Of a stretch of DNA of 64,000 nucleotides, positions 45,206-52,654 are shown in pieces; the first letter of the stretch is position 1; every line of letters starts with the position of its first letter. The notes beneath the pieces were generated by a model, which was given only the letters and a program-made list of their open reading frames with translations, made no database searches and had not been told where the DNA came from. The DNA comes from Bacteroidaceae bacterium (GTDB lineage: Bacteria; Bacteroidota; Bacteroidia; Bacteroidales; Bacteroidaceae): NCBI GenBank assembly GCA_017645305.1, contig JAGCPD010000012.1:124001-188000 (forward strand), read 5' to 3'. The position numbers were made by a program, and so were the translations under genes.

Positions 45206-45250
45206 ATATGAGCCATATCAAATAATTATTTTCACAGAAAGAGAATTTCG

Positions 45251-45258
45251 CAAAGGTA
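45251..45258 (-). promoter_or_regulatory. TAnnTTTG promoter for the GH35 gene
   Basis: TACCTTTG on the minus strand, 46 bases before the start codon. Confidence 0.65.
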
Positions 45259-45303
45259 GCATTATTGTGAAAATAATCAATTAGTTTTGCTTAAAACAGG
45301 TGG

Positions 45304-45396
45304 CTAATATTCGTCTTCGTTGAAATTTAAAGCACATACTGAGTACCAACGAGTTACGGTGCTCTGTGCCATTATTGTGCCACTAATTCCAAACAT
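45304..45396 (-). pseudogene. Remnant of a DUF2795-type gene (3' end)
   Basis: A 30-codon frame whose last residues are NFNEDEY, matching the LFNEDEY end of the intact small gene at 51751-51972. The match continues about 25 bases beyond the stop codon in both copies. The upstream residues (MAQSTVTRWYSVCAL) do not match, so only the 3' end was duplicated or retained. It probably does not make a useful protein. Confidence 0.5.
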
Positions 45397-45407
45397 AAAA
45401 TCTAAGT

Positions 45408-45857
45408 TTATGCCAAGAGTTTCTTTACAATCTCAGAAATGACTCGACCATCAGCCTTTCCTGCCAACTGCTTGCTGGCTGTGCCCATAACCATTCCCAT
45501 CTCCTTCATGCTTGTAGCTCCCACTTCAGCAATAATCTTCTTCACCTCTGCCTCTATCTCCTCTTGGGAAAGTTGTTTCGGCAAATAACTCTCAAGAACA
45601 TCCACCTGTGCTAACTCTGCATCAGCCAAGTCTTGACGCCCTGCTTGTGTGTAGGTCGTTGCAGTTTCCCTGCCCTGTTTGGCCAGTTTTGAGATAATCT
45701 TCAATGCTTCAGCATCAGCCAATGTGTCGTTGGCTCCAGGAGCGGTTTTTACTTCCAAAAATACTTTCTTAATGTTGCGAAGCGTCTCCAAACGCACCTT
45801 GTCGCGAGCCTTCATTGCGGACTTGATGTCCTCGCTAATCTGATCGAATAAAGTCAT
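45408..45857 (-). CDS. GatB/YqeY domain-containing protein
   Basis: Small protein (149 residues) made of the YqeY domain, which is homologous to the tRNA-binding tail of the amidotransferase subunit GatB. The start LFDQISEDIKSAMKARDKVR, the helix SYLPKQLSQEEIEAEVKKII and the end GMVMGTASKQLAGKADGRVI with VKKLL are the family hallmarks. The precise role is unknown; a link to charged tRNA or translation is generally assumed. It is expressed alone from a TATCTTTG promoter 30 bases upstream. Confidence 0.9.
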   Translation of the reverse strand: MTLFDQISEDIKSAMKARDKVRLETLRNIKKVFLEVKTAPGANDTLADAEALKIISKLAKQGRETATTYTQAGRQDLADAELAQVDVLESYLPKQLSQEEIEAEVKKIIAEVGATSMKEMGMVMGTASKQLAGKADGRVISEIVKKLLA

Positions 45858-45886
45858 AATGTTATTATTTAAACCTTAACATGATG

Positions 45887-45894
45887 CAAAGATA
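45887..45894 (-). promoter_or_regulatory. TAnnTTTG promoter for the YqeY-like gene
   Basis: TATCTTTG on the minus strand, 30 bases before the start codon. Confidence 0.65.
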
Positions 45895-46054
45895 CAACTT
45901 TTTTTCTTAGCAATCTCTTTTTGCGTAAAGTCTTAGACTTTTTTAGCGATAGCACTAACGCGAACATAATTATAAAAGGTGGTAGAATCCAAAGAAATCT
46001 TCGCTAAGGAAGATGAATAACAGAGATAGAATGCGAACTTGAGGTCTTTTTCAA

Positions 46055-46762
46055 TCAAAGGGGATTATAATACTTGATAGCAGTTTCTATAAGTTCTCTT
46101 TGAGCCATAAACGATGTGTAGGCAGTCTTTACCAGAGTCCTGTTTCTTGTCAGGATGCCAACGCCCACACATTTCTTTATAGTAGGCCAGAAAGCATTCC
46201 GGTTGCTACGCAAGTAGTCCTTGATGATTTCTTCGTCGGTGACTCCGTATGATTTTAGAAGGGCCATGCTCACGACACCTGTCCTATCCTTTCCTGCCGT
46301 GCAATGGAAGAGTGTACATATACCTTTCGAGGCATTTTCCCTTAGCCTGGAAACGACCTTATCCAATTGGCTCCTGCAATATTCATCTGTCACTATCTGA
46401 ATGTATAGGGCCTTGAAGTCCGGTATCATCTCTATCAATCTCTCTGGAGACTTCCGTAGTTTGCTGACAACGGTCATCGGGTCAGAACCTGTCTCATGGG
46501 TAATTCCTACAGTGGCATCTTTCATGAGCGGGATTTGCACATACTCGACGTTACTTGGTAAGGGGTCTTGGAACTCTGCTGACTCAATGGGAGTCCTCAA
46601 GTCAATCACACAACCTATATTGTACTTCCGGCAGAGGGCAACACATTCTTCTTTGGTCAAGACACTGAGCTTTCCACTACGCAGATACAATCCATGCGGA
46701 ATTACACCTCCATCAAAAGGTATTCCCCCAAGGTCTCGCAGGTTAAGGCTAAACCGCTTCAT
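46055..46762 (-). CDS. Tyrosine-specific protein phosphatase family protein
   Basis: Cytoplasmic phosphatase of the DSP/PTP superfamily (235 residues), with the P-loop HCTAGKDRTG (about 152-161: nucleophile Cys, phosphate-binding Arg). The N-terminal NLRDLGG and LRSGKLS motifs are typical of bacterial Y_phosphatase3-type enzymes, which remove phosphate from tyrosines or phosphoinositides. Its ATG overlaps the stop of an upstream cyclophilin-like fragment by four bases (ATGA), so its translation is likely coupled to that fragment. Substrate unknown. Confidence 0.87.
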   Translation of the reverse strand: MKRFSLNLRDLGGIPFDGGVIPHGLYLRSGKLSVLTKEECVALCRKYNIGCVIDLRTPIESAEFQDPLPSNVEYVQIPLMKDATVGITHETGSDPMTVVSKLRKSPERLIEMIPDFKALYIQIVTDEYCRSQLDKVVSRLRENASKGICTLFHCTAGKDRTGVVSMALLKSYGVTDEEIIKDYLRSNRNAFWPTIKKCVGVGILTRNRTLVKTAYTSFMAQRELIETAIKYYNPL

Positions 46763-46914
46763 TTCCCTTTCACGGACATGGGAGTCTCGTCATATAAGCA
46801 AACTACGATGTCGCCAAGCATTGTTTGAATCTTCACTTTGCACTTCGTGCGAAGATTCTCACGCTCGGCAAAATGAACAAGCTCACTTTGCTCTCTCTTA
46901 ATCGAATCTTTCAT
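46759..46914 (-). pseudogene. Truncated cyclophilin-type peptidyl-prolyl isomerase
   Basis: A 51-codon frame whose second half (KVKIQTMLGDIVVCLYDETP) matches the first strands of cyclophilin-type isomerases. The protein then ends with MSVKGK instead of the expected His-Arg-Asp-Asn-Phe segment, so about two thirds of the domain is missing. It has its own promoter and a good start, and its stop overlaps the phosphatase start. It may survive as a translated leader for the phosphatase gene. Confidence 0.6.
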
Positions 46915-46936
46915 CTTTCTATCTCGATTTTGCTGA

Positions 46937-46944
46937 CAAAATTA
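46937..46944 (-). promoter_or_regulatory. TAnnTTTG promoter for the cyclophilin fragment and phosphatase
   Basis: TAATTTTG on the minus strand, 23 bases before ATG 46914. Confidence 0.55.
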
Positions 46945-47018
46945 CACAAAAATAGAGAAAAACATTCGATTCTGGAGTGAAGATGTGTTATTAGGGCGAT
47001 TTTCTAATGAAAATTGCG

Positions 47019-47026
47019 TAAATTTG
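47019..47026 (+). promoter_or_regulatory. TAnnTTTG promoter for the carbonic anhydrase-like operon
   Basis: TAAATTTG on the plus strand, 28 bases before ATG 47054. Confidence 0.6.
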
Positions 47027-47053
47027 TAGCCGATAAGAAATAATAAGGCCAAG

Positions 47054-47596
47054 ATGATAGACAAGATTATCGACTACAACAAGACTTTCGTAGAGCAAAA
47101 GGGCTACGAGAGGTATATCACGGACAAGTACCCCGACAAGAAACTTGCCGTGCTTTCATATATGGATACCAGACTAACCGAACTGCTCCCTGCAGCCTTG
47201 GGGCTGAAGAACGGTGATGCCAAGATTATCAAGAACGCAGGAGGACTTGTTATCTCAGCTTTCGATTCTGCCATGCGCAGCCTAATCGTAGCCATCTATG
47301 AGTTGGGCGTGAAGGAGATTATGGTTGTCGCTCACTCTCATTGTGGAGCCTGCCACATGAGCTACGACCATTTCCACCACGAGATGATTGCCCGTGGCGT
47401 GACGGATGAAACGCTCGACACCATCCGCAAGTGCGGCATAGACTTAGACCAGTGGTTAGAGGGATTCAAGGACACACCGACCTCAGTTAGAAAGACCGTT
47501 GAGACCATCAAGACCCATCCGCTTGTTCCAAACGATATTGTGGTCAGAGGCTTCATCATTGATTCGGAAACAGGCGAGTTGGAGGAAATAAACTGA
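47054..47596 (+). CDS. Beta-class carbonic anhydrase-like protein lacking one zinc ligand
   Basis: Member of the short (YtiB/YbcF-like) beta carbonic anhydrase group, 180 residues. The family motif CxDTR reads YMDTR here (Tyr36 where the first zinc-binding Cys belongs; Asp38 and Arg40 kept). The other two ligands are present in AHSHCGACH (His94, Cys97). With only two protein ligands the usual zinc site would be incomplete, so CO2 hydration is doubtful unless Tyr36, His96 or another residue substitutes. Other conserved stretches (TELLPAALG, IIKNAGG) are normal. It heads an operon; the next ORF overlaps its stop (TGATG). Confidence 0.83.
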   Translation: MIDKIIDYNKTFVEQKGYERYITDKYPDKKLAVLSYMDTRLTELLPAALGLKNGDAKIIKNAGGLVISAFDSAMRSLIVAIYELGVKEIMVVAHSHCGACHMSYDHFHHEMIARGVTDETLDTIRKCGIDLDQWLEGFKDTPTSVRKTVETIKTHPLVPNDIVVRGFIIDSETGELEEIN

Positions 47597-47721
47597 TGGA
47601 CTACCTACCTAAAGACCCTGCAATACTGGTTTCGAGTGTCAATATGCTTCTGAGAGACGAAGAGTTTGACACGCTGGAATCCTTGTGCTATAACTTCGGG
47701 ACAGAGCCAGGAACTACTTGA
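47596..47721 (+). pseudogene. Truncated DUF4250-type small protein
   Basis: A 41-codon frame starting MDYLPKDPAILVSSVNMLLR, which matches the start of DUF4250 proteins (usually about 60 residues). The homology stops after SLCYNFG and the frame ends with TEPGTT. In the +1 frame the sequence continues with QELLDVISGGRGDFLRDHN and ends at 47818, which looks like the 3' end of another gene. This is best read as a deletion or frameshift scar. Confidence 0.5.
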
Positions 47722-47820
47722 CGTTATTTCTGGTGGCAGAGGTGATTTCCTGAGAGACCATAATAGGTTTCAAGAGGACATTACCAAGGCTGTTGAGATA
47801 CTTGAAAACATGCTATAACT

Positions 47821-48036
47821 ATGATGGAGAAATTTGAAGAGCAACTACACCAGGACTTGCACCGGTTTCTTCAGTCAATGAAAGAGATTGATGCTCGTTT
47901 GCCTGAATGTCCCGATGTCGAAGAGAAGTGGGAGCAGATAGCAAAAGCCTACGTTTCCTGTCTGCATCAACTCTACCTATTTGGAGCCGCTATGCAGTTG
48001 AACAGAATGGGCTACCACATGACAAAAATGAACTGA
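47821..48036 (+). CDS. Small protein of unknown function (71 aa)
   Basis: I do not recognise this protein. It is short, acidic at the start and likely helical (EEQLHQDLHRFLQSMKEIDA), with a central hydrophobic segment CLHQLYLFGAAMQLNRMGY. No signal peptide. It sits 3 bases before the metallo-hydrolase gene within a tight operon, which supports it being translated. Confidence 0.55.
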   Translation: MMEKFEEQLHQDLHRFLQSMKEIDARLPECPDVEEKWEQIAKAYVSCLHQLYLFGAAMQLNRMGYHMTKMN

Positions 48037-48039
48037 TGA

Positions 48040-48792
48040 ATGAAGTTGACCTACATCTTCCATAGCGGCTTTGTTCTTGAAACAGAGCAGTCCATCCTGG
48101 CATTCGACTACTGGTTGGACCCAAGCAGTGTGATGGAAGGTGTATTGAAAAGCGACAAGCCTCTCTATGTATTCTCCAGCCACTTTCATGAGGATCACTT
48201 CAATAGGGAAATCTTCGAGTGGAAGAAACAGAAGTCTAATATCACCTACATAGTGAGCAAGGATATACTCAGACATAGAAGGGCAAACAAGAAAGAAGCA
48301 GATGTATGGCTGGCTAAAGGTGGCTCATGGTCAGACAGTAGAATCTCAGTCAAGGCTTTAGGCAGTACGGATAGTGGAGTCTCATGGATAATTGAGACAG
48401 AGGGCAAGCGTTTCTTCCATGCCGGGGATTTGAATAACTGGTATGCTCGGTTTTTGCCTGATGCAGTGTCAGGACAGACTATCTACAGCGAAGAGTTTGA
48501 AGAGGACATAGACCCGATATCCCATGAGAAGCAGTATTTGGGGGAACTGAAGGATATTCGCAAGGTGGCTGATGGCTTCGACCTTGTGATGTTCCCGATA
48601 GATGGCCGTATTGGAAACGGCTATACGCTTGGTGGCAGACAGTTCATCGAGCGATTCAAGGTAGGTTTGTTTGTCCCCATGCACTTTGTAGCCAGTGGCT
48701 TTGAATCATCTTGGCGTATGAAAGAGTTTACAGATGAAAAGAATATCCCTTTCTGGGAGATCAATAGAGAAGGAGAAACGATAGAAGTATGA
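48040..48792 (+). CDS. UlaG-like metallo-beta-lactamase-fold hydrolase
   Basis: Metal-dependent hydrolase of the MBL fold (250 residues). The metal motif HxHxDH is SHFHEDHFN (about 47-54), the bridging Asp is in FFHAGDLNNW (about 128), and the final His is in PMHFV (about 213). Relatives include UlaG, an L-ascorbate-6-phosphate lactonase, but this group is diverse and the substrate is unknown. The stop overlaps the following methyltransferase start by four bases. Confidence 0.85.
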   Translation: MKLTYIFHSGFVLETEQSILAFDYWLDPSSVMEGVLKSDKPLYVFSSHFHEDHFNREIFEWKKQKSNITYIVSKDILRHRRANKKEADVWLAKGGSWSDSRISVKALGSTDSGVSWIIETEGKRFFHAGDLNNWYARFLPDAVSGQTIYSEEFEEDIDPISHEKQYLGELKDIRKVADGFDLVMFPIDGRIGNGYTLGGRQFIERFKVGLFVPMHFVASGFESSWRMKEFTDEKNIPFWEINREGETIEV

Positions 48793-49505
48793 ATAGTAAG
48801 ATGGATCCGATGGGCAGAGCCATTGCCGACTACTGGAAAACAAAGAAGGTAGACAGGCTCAGAGTGTTCTCCCCAATGTTTGAGGAGGATGAGATACCTT
48901 TGACCACTCTTTTCCGAAAATACAAGGCTATGCCAGAGATCGAAAGGAAAGCCCTCGATATGGCAAAAGGAAAAGTACTTGACGTGGGTGCTGGCTCTGG
49001 CTGTCATTCACTTGTCTTGCAGGAAAAGGGCATCGACGTGACTGCCATAGACATTTCCCCTTTGTCTGTTGAAACCATGAAAGAACGTGGGGTTAAGAAG
49101 GTGCTTGAACAGAATTTCTTCACTCTGGAGGGGCAATACGATACCATCCTAATGCTTATGAACGGTATAGGGATAGTTGGAACCTTGGAACGGTTGCCTG
49201 AGTTCTTCAAGCAACTCGACAAAATATTAGCTCCAGGAGGTCAAGTCCTTTGTGATTCGTCCGATATAAGCTATGTGTTCGAGACTGAGGACGGCATTAT
49301 AGAGCTACCCGAATACATGAGTTATTACGGAGAGCATAGTTTCCAGATGCAATATAAGGACACCATCGGAGAACCCTTTGACTGGCTTTATATCGACTCT
49401 GACACCTTGAAAGAGCAAGCAGCAAAGAATGGATATGCAGTCGAAGTGGTTGCTAAAGGTGAGCATTACGATTATTTGCAAAGAATAACAAAAACAAACA
49501 GATAA
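48789..49505 (+). CDS. Class I SAM-dependent methyltransferase
   Basis: Methyltransferase of 238 residues with the SAM-binding motif VLDVGAGSGCHSL (about 60-72), the acidic loop TAIDISPLS (about 80-88) and motif IV in TILMLMNGIG. The substrate is unknown. An N-terminal helical part of about 50 residues precedes the Rossmann fold. It overlaps the preceding hydrolase gene (ATGA) and lies 4 bases before the flavin reductase gene, so it is part of the operon. Confidence 0.87.
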   Translation: MNSKMDPMGRAIADYWKTKKVDRLRVFSPMFEEDEIPLTTLFRKYKAMPEIERKALDMAKGKVLDVGAGSGCHSLVLQEKGIDVTAIDISPLSVETMKERGVKKVLEQNFFTLEGQYDTILMLMNGIGIVGTLERLPEFFKQLDKILAPGGQVLCDSSDISYVFETEDGIIELPEYMSYYGEHSFQMQYKDTIGEPFDWLYIDSDTLKEQAAKNGYAVEVVAKGEHYDYLQRITKTNR

Positions 49506-49509
49506 CATT

Positions 49510-50073
49510 ATGAAGAGTTTTAAGTCAACAGCGTGGCTTCTGCCACAGCCAGTGCTGATAATCGGCACTTATGATAAGAAAGGCAAGCCCAATGCAATGA
49601 ACGCTGCTTGGGGTGGCCAGTGGGATATGCACGAAATCATTATTTCGCTTGGTTCTCATGCTACAACAGACAACCTTGCTTTAAACCCTGAGTTTACGGT
49701 TGCATTTGCGACTGCTGACACCATGATTGCTGCTGATTATGTGGGCATCGTTAGTGGCAGGAATACACCAGACAAGATGGATAAGACAGGTTGGACTGTT
49801 GAGAAGGCTCCGAATGTCAATGCTCCTGTATTCAAAGAATTCCCGATGACGCTTGAATGTCGGGTTAAGCAGAAGATTGACGAGAGTGAGACTGGCTATT
49901 ATCTCGTGGCAGAAATCGTCAATATCCTCTGTGATGAAAAGTACCTGGCAGAAGATGGCAAGCCCGATGTAGCCCAGATGGAGCTTATCACCTTCGACCC
50001 GGTACATCACACTTACATTCAGTTGGGAAAGACTATTGGTAATGCTTTCTCTGACGGGAAACAAATTAAATAA
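49510..50073 (+). CDS. Flavin reductase family protein
   Basis: FMN-binding split-barrel protein of 187 residues, of the group annotated as flavin reductase-like. The start WLLPQPVLIIGTYDKKGKPN and NAMNAAWGGQWD, the pattern SLGSHATTDNLALNPEF and the C-terminal FDPVHHTYIQLGK are typical. Such proteins may reduce or carry FMN, but the physiological partner is unknown. In this operon it could serve the nearby LUD protein or unknown redox enzymes (inference). Confidence 0.87.
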   Translation: MKSFKSTAWLLPQPVLIIGTYDKKGKPNAMNAAWGGQWDMHEIIISLGSHATTDNLALNPEFTVAFATADTMIAADYVGIVSGRNTPDKMDKTGWTVEKAPNVNAPVFKEFPMTLECRVKQKIDESETGYYLVAEIVNILCDEKYLAEDGKPDVAQMELITFDPVHHTYIQLGKTIGNAFSDGKQIK

Positions 50074-50082
50074 ACACTCTGT

Positions 50083-50718
50083 ATGACACCACAAGAAGAA
50101 AGAAACGAGCGTCTGGCAAAGACACTTATCAAGAACCTGCAACGCCGCCACATCGAGGGCTTCTATTGTCCCACAGGTGAAGAAGCTGTAAGGAAAGTAT
50201 CTGAACTAATTGAAGACGGGAACAGTGTGACTTGGGGCGGTACGATGACCGTAAGAGACCTTGGTGTTCCAGATTATCTCAGGAATCGTGGTACGCTGGA
50301 AGTGCTTGACCGCGACCTGGCAGAGACTCCAGAAGAAAAACAAGCCATGTATCTCAGGGCGTTCTCGACAGACGTTTATCTGACCAGTGCCAATGCTATC
50401 TCAGAGGATGGCGTTATCGTGAACATTGACGGGAACGGCAATCGGGTAGCTGCTATCACATGGGGACCCAAAAAGGTTATCTTTGTGATTGGCATGAACA
50501 AAGTAGCCCAGACAGTAGAAGCAGCTCTTACAAGGGCAAGAGGTACTGCATCCCCCATCAATGCAGCCAGATTTGACATCAAGACCCCTTGTCAGGTTGA
50601 TGGTGTATGTCATAACTGCAATTCCCCAGAATCCATATGCAACTACGTCCACTTCCTCAGAAGTTCACCTAAAGGCCGTCACGTAGTAGTGCTTGTAGGG
50701 GAGAACCTTGGATATTAG
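50083..50718 (+). CDS. LUD-domain (lactate utilisation-like) protein
   Basis: Protein of 211 residues with the LUD domain found in LutC/YkgG. The conserved parts are WGGTMTVRDLGVP, DVYLTSANAISEDGVIVNID and the C-terminal ITWGPKKVIFVIGMNKVAQT. The final part has a Cys-rich segment CQVDGVCHNCNSPESIC that may bind a metal or iron-sulfur cluster. No LutA or LutB is nearby, so a role in lactate oxidation is not supported; this group is often a stand-alone protein in anaerobes. Confidence 0.85.
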   Translation: MTPQEERNERLAKTLIKNLQRRHIEGFYCPTGEEAVRKVSELIEDGNSVTWGGTMTVRDLGVPDYLRNRGTLEVLDRDLAETPEEKQAMYLRAFSTDVYLTSANAISEDGVIVNIDGNGNRVAAITWGPKKVIFVIGMNKVAQTVEAALTRARGTASPINAARFDIKTPCQVDGVCHNCNSPESICNYVHFLRSSPKGRHVVVLVGENLGY

Positions 50719-50720
50719 AC

Positions 50721-50864
50721 ATGAGTTTCATCAAGTACATAGCAGACGAGTACCACTACAAGGAAGTCCTTTCATTGGTAGCTAAAGCCAAGCGGACAGT
50801 GTGGATAGGCAAGTTCTGCAAAGAATGTGGCCGTAGAGAATATTGTTCAGACCCAATTAAGTGA
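50721..50864 (+). pseudogene. Truncated phospholipase D-like protein fused to a Cys-rich end
   Basis: A 47-codon frame. Its N-terminal part (YKEVLSLVAKAKRTVWIGK) matches the start of a phospholipase D-like nuclease domain, but it is cut before the HxK catalytic motif. It ends with FCKECGRREYCSDPIK, which looks like the end of a different, metal-binding protein. This is probably a deletion joining two genes. It sits two bases after one gene and 6 bases before the next. Confidence 0.45.
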
Positions 50865-50870
50865 AGTGTT

Positions 50871-51662
50871 ATGAAGTGGACTGTATTATCTGATAATCGA
50901 AGCAATGACAACCGTCTTTCTACAGAGCATGGCCTTTCTATTCTTTTGGAAACAAAACGACATAGGATTCTGCTTGATACAGGAGCAAGTGATGTGTTTG
51001 TCAGAAATGCCGAGGTCTTAGGCATAGACCTCAGCACAGTTGACTATGTTTTCATATCTCACGGACATGCTGACCATGCTGGGGGCTTACGATACTTCTT
51101 GAATCAGAACCAACAAGCTAGGGTCATCGTATCACCTGATGCAATGAGCGGAAAGTTCTACTCCAAACGAGGGAATCTGCATAGCATAATGACGGTGTGG
51201 CCAGAGGATTTAAAGGACAGACTCATAACAATAGAACGGACATGCGAGATTGCTGACGGTCTCTATGTCATAGCCCATATCGCTCTGATTCACCCATTGC
51301 CAAAAGGAAATCAGCACCTTTTCGTAGAAGATTCTAATGGCGACTATGTGCATGATGATTTCCGTCACGAACTGGCTCTTTATACTGATGGCTTCTTGTT
51401 CACGGGCTGCGCTCATAGCGGACTGGAGAACATTCTTGCTGCTTGCCCTTATCCTGTAAAGTTTGTAGTTGGCGGTTTCCACTTACTCGACGGCCAGGAA
51501 TCGGAAGAAGAACTATTGGAACTGGCAGAAAGACTGAAAAAACACTATCCAACGACACGGTTCTATACAAGCCATTGCACAGGTGATAATGTGTTTGAGG
51601 TAATGAAGGAAATGATGGGAGAACAACTACAGTCCTTCAGATGTGGAACAACAATGAATTGA
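50871..51662 (+). CDS. MBL-fold metallo-hydrolase (DHPF synthase-like)
   Basis: Metal-dependent hydrolase of 263 residues from the MBL subgroup of the archaeal dihydropterin synthase-like enzymes. The motif SHGHADHAGG (about 62-71) carries the metal ligands; the second site uses GCAHSG (about 180) and GGFHLL (about 199), with a C-terminal SHCTGD. The N-terminal EHGLSILLETKRHRILLDTG is the usual first strand pair. Substrate unknown. A nested inverted repeat follows the stop and separates this operon from the convergent DUF2795 gene. Confidence 0.87.
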   Translation: MKWTVLSDNRSNDNRLSTEHGLSILLETKRHRILLDTGASDVFVRNAEVLGIDLSTVDYVFISHGHADHAGGLRYFLNQNQQARVIVSPDAMSGKFYSKRGNLHSIMTVWPEDLKDRLITIERTCEIADGLYVIAHIALIHPLPKGNQHLFVEDSNGDYVHDDFRHELALYTDGFLFTGCAHSGLENILAACPYPVKFVVGGFHLLDGQESEEELLELAERLKKHYPTTRFYTSHCTGDNVFEVMKEMMGEQLQSFRCGTTMN

Positions 51663-51725
51663 GCCAACAGGACAAAAAAAATGATGTGTACAAATATTTA
51701 CGATTTGCACACATCATTGGCTCAT
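51660..51725. terminator. Nested inverted repeat between convergent genes
   Basis: GAGCCAA (51661) pairs with TTGGCTC (51718) and ATGATGTGT (51681) with ACACATCAT (51709). It lies between two converging genes and may end transcription from both sides, although the T-run is poor. Confidence 0.5.
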
Positions 51726-51750
51726 AATTAGTTATGCTTAAAACAGGCGT

Positions 51751-51972
51751 CTAATATTCGTCCTCGTTGAAGAGGAAGTCTTCCTTGGTGGGATAATCTG
51801 GCCAAATATCTTCGATGTTTTCATATACATCGCCTTCGTCTTCAATCTCAGAGAGATTTTCAATCACTTCAAGAGGAGCGCCGCTTCGTGTCGCATAATC
51901 TATAAGCTCCTCTTTGGTCGCAGGCCAGGGAGCATCCTCCAATTTTGAGGCTAATTCCAAAGTCCAGTACAT
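51751..51972 (-). CDS. DUF2795 domain-containing small protein
   Basis: Acidic cytoplasmic protein of 73 residues: MYWTLELASKLEDAPWPAT, then KEELIDYATRSGAPLEVIEN, a Glu/Asp-rich middle and an end in LFNEDEY. This matches the short DUF2795 proteins common in Bacteroidota. Function unknown. A TAACTTTG promoter lies 100 bases upstream; the leader holds a palindromic AAAGGGCCCTTT and short direct repeats that could form structure. A remnant of its 3' end is found at 45304-45396. Confidence 0.8.
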   Translation of the reverse strand: MYWTLELASKLEDAPWPATKEELIDYATRSGAPLEVIENLSEIEDEGDVYENIEDIWPDYPTKEDFLFNEDEY

Positions 51973-52073
51973 GTTTTATTCTATTCTTAATTTATACTTC
52001 TTTTTATAGGTCTTATAGGTCCTTTCGGGCTTATAATTCGACTCTCAAAGGGCCCTTTTCCCTTTTGGTCGCG

Positions 52074-52081
52074 CAAAGTTA
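52074..52081 (-). promoter_or_regulatory. TAnnTTTG promoter for the DUF2795 gene
   Basis: TAACTTTG on the minus strand, about 100 bases before the start codon. Confidence 0.6.
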
Positions 52082-52099
52082 CAATAATTTCTGAAATTA

Positions 52100-52654
52100 T
52101 CATGCTTTGTGCCATAAAATTTCATCTGTACCATTCAAAAAGTTCAGACGACAAGCCAGAATATACAGGTAATCACTCAAACGGTTCATGTAAGCCGTGA
52201 CATTTTTGTCAACAGGCTCCTTTGCATCCAAGGCATATATTTGACGCTCTGCTCTACGGCATACAGTCCGGCACACGTGGGCCAATGCAGCAGCCTGGCA
52301 GCCTCCGGGCAATGTGAAACCGCGCCATCCAGGCAGATTTTCGTTGGCAAGGTCTATGCAATGTTCCAGATCGATAATATCCCCTTCTGTTATCTGGCAT
52401 TTGGAAGGTTTCTCACTGCCGGGGTCTGTTGCCAGAATATTTCCGATACTGAACAGCTGACATTGAATCTTTGTCAGGCACTCGCGGTCTGCAGGCTCTG
52501 TCAGATAGGTAAGCAGGAGACCTATCTGGCTGTTCAGCTCATCAACAGACCCGTAACTCTCTAATCGCAAACTGGCTTTGGATATACGCTTCCCACCCAC
52601 AAGGCTGGTCTGTCCCTGGTCACCTGTGCGTGTATATACATTACATTTTTTCAT
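52100..52654 (-). CDS. PduO-type cob(I)alamin adenosyltransferase
   Basis: Transfers the adenosyl group from ATP to cob(I)alamin to make adenosylcobalamin. The protein has 184 residues. The ATP-binding start YTRTGDQGQTSLVGGKRISK, the motif ESYGSVDELNSQIG and the catalytic VCRRAERQ region with LNRLSDYLY-like MNRLSDYLYILACR are all present. This points to use of B12-dependent enzymes in the host cell. The start codon overlaps the stop of the upstream gene, so it is coupled to the small methyltransferase-like gene. Confidence 0.93.
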   Translation of the reverse strand: MKKCNVYTRTGDQGQTSLVGGKRISKASLRLESYGSVDELNSQIGLLLTYLTEPADRECLTKIQCQLFSIGNILATDPGSEKPSKCQITEGDIIDLEHCIDLANENLPGWRGFTLPGGCQAAALAHVCRTVCRRAERQIYALDAKEPVDKNVTAYMNRLSDYLYILACRLNFLNGTDEILWHKA

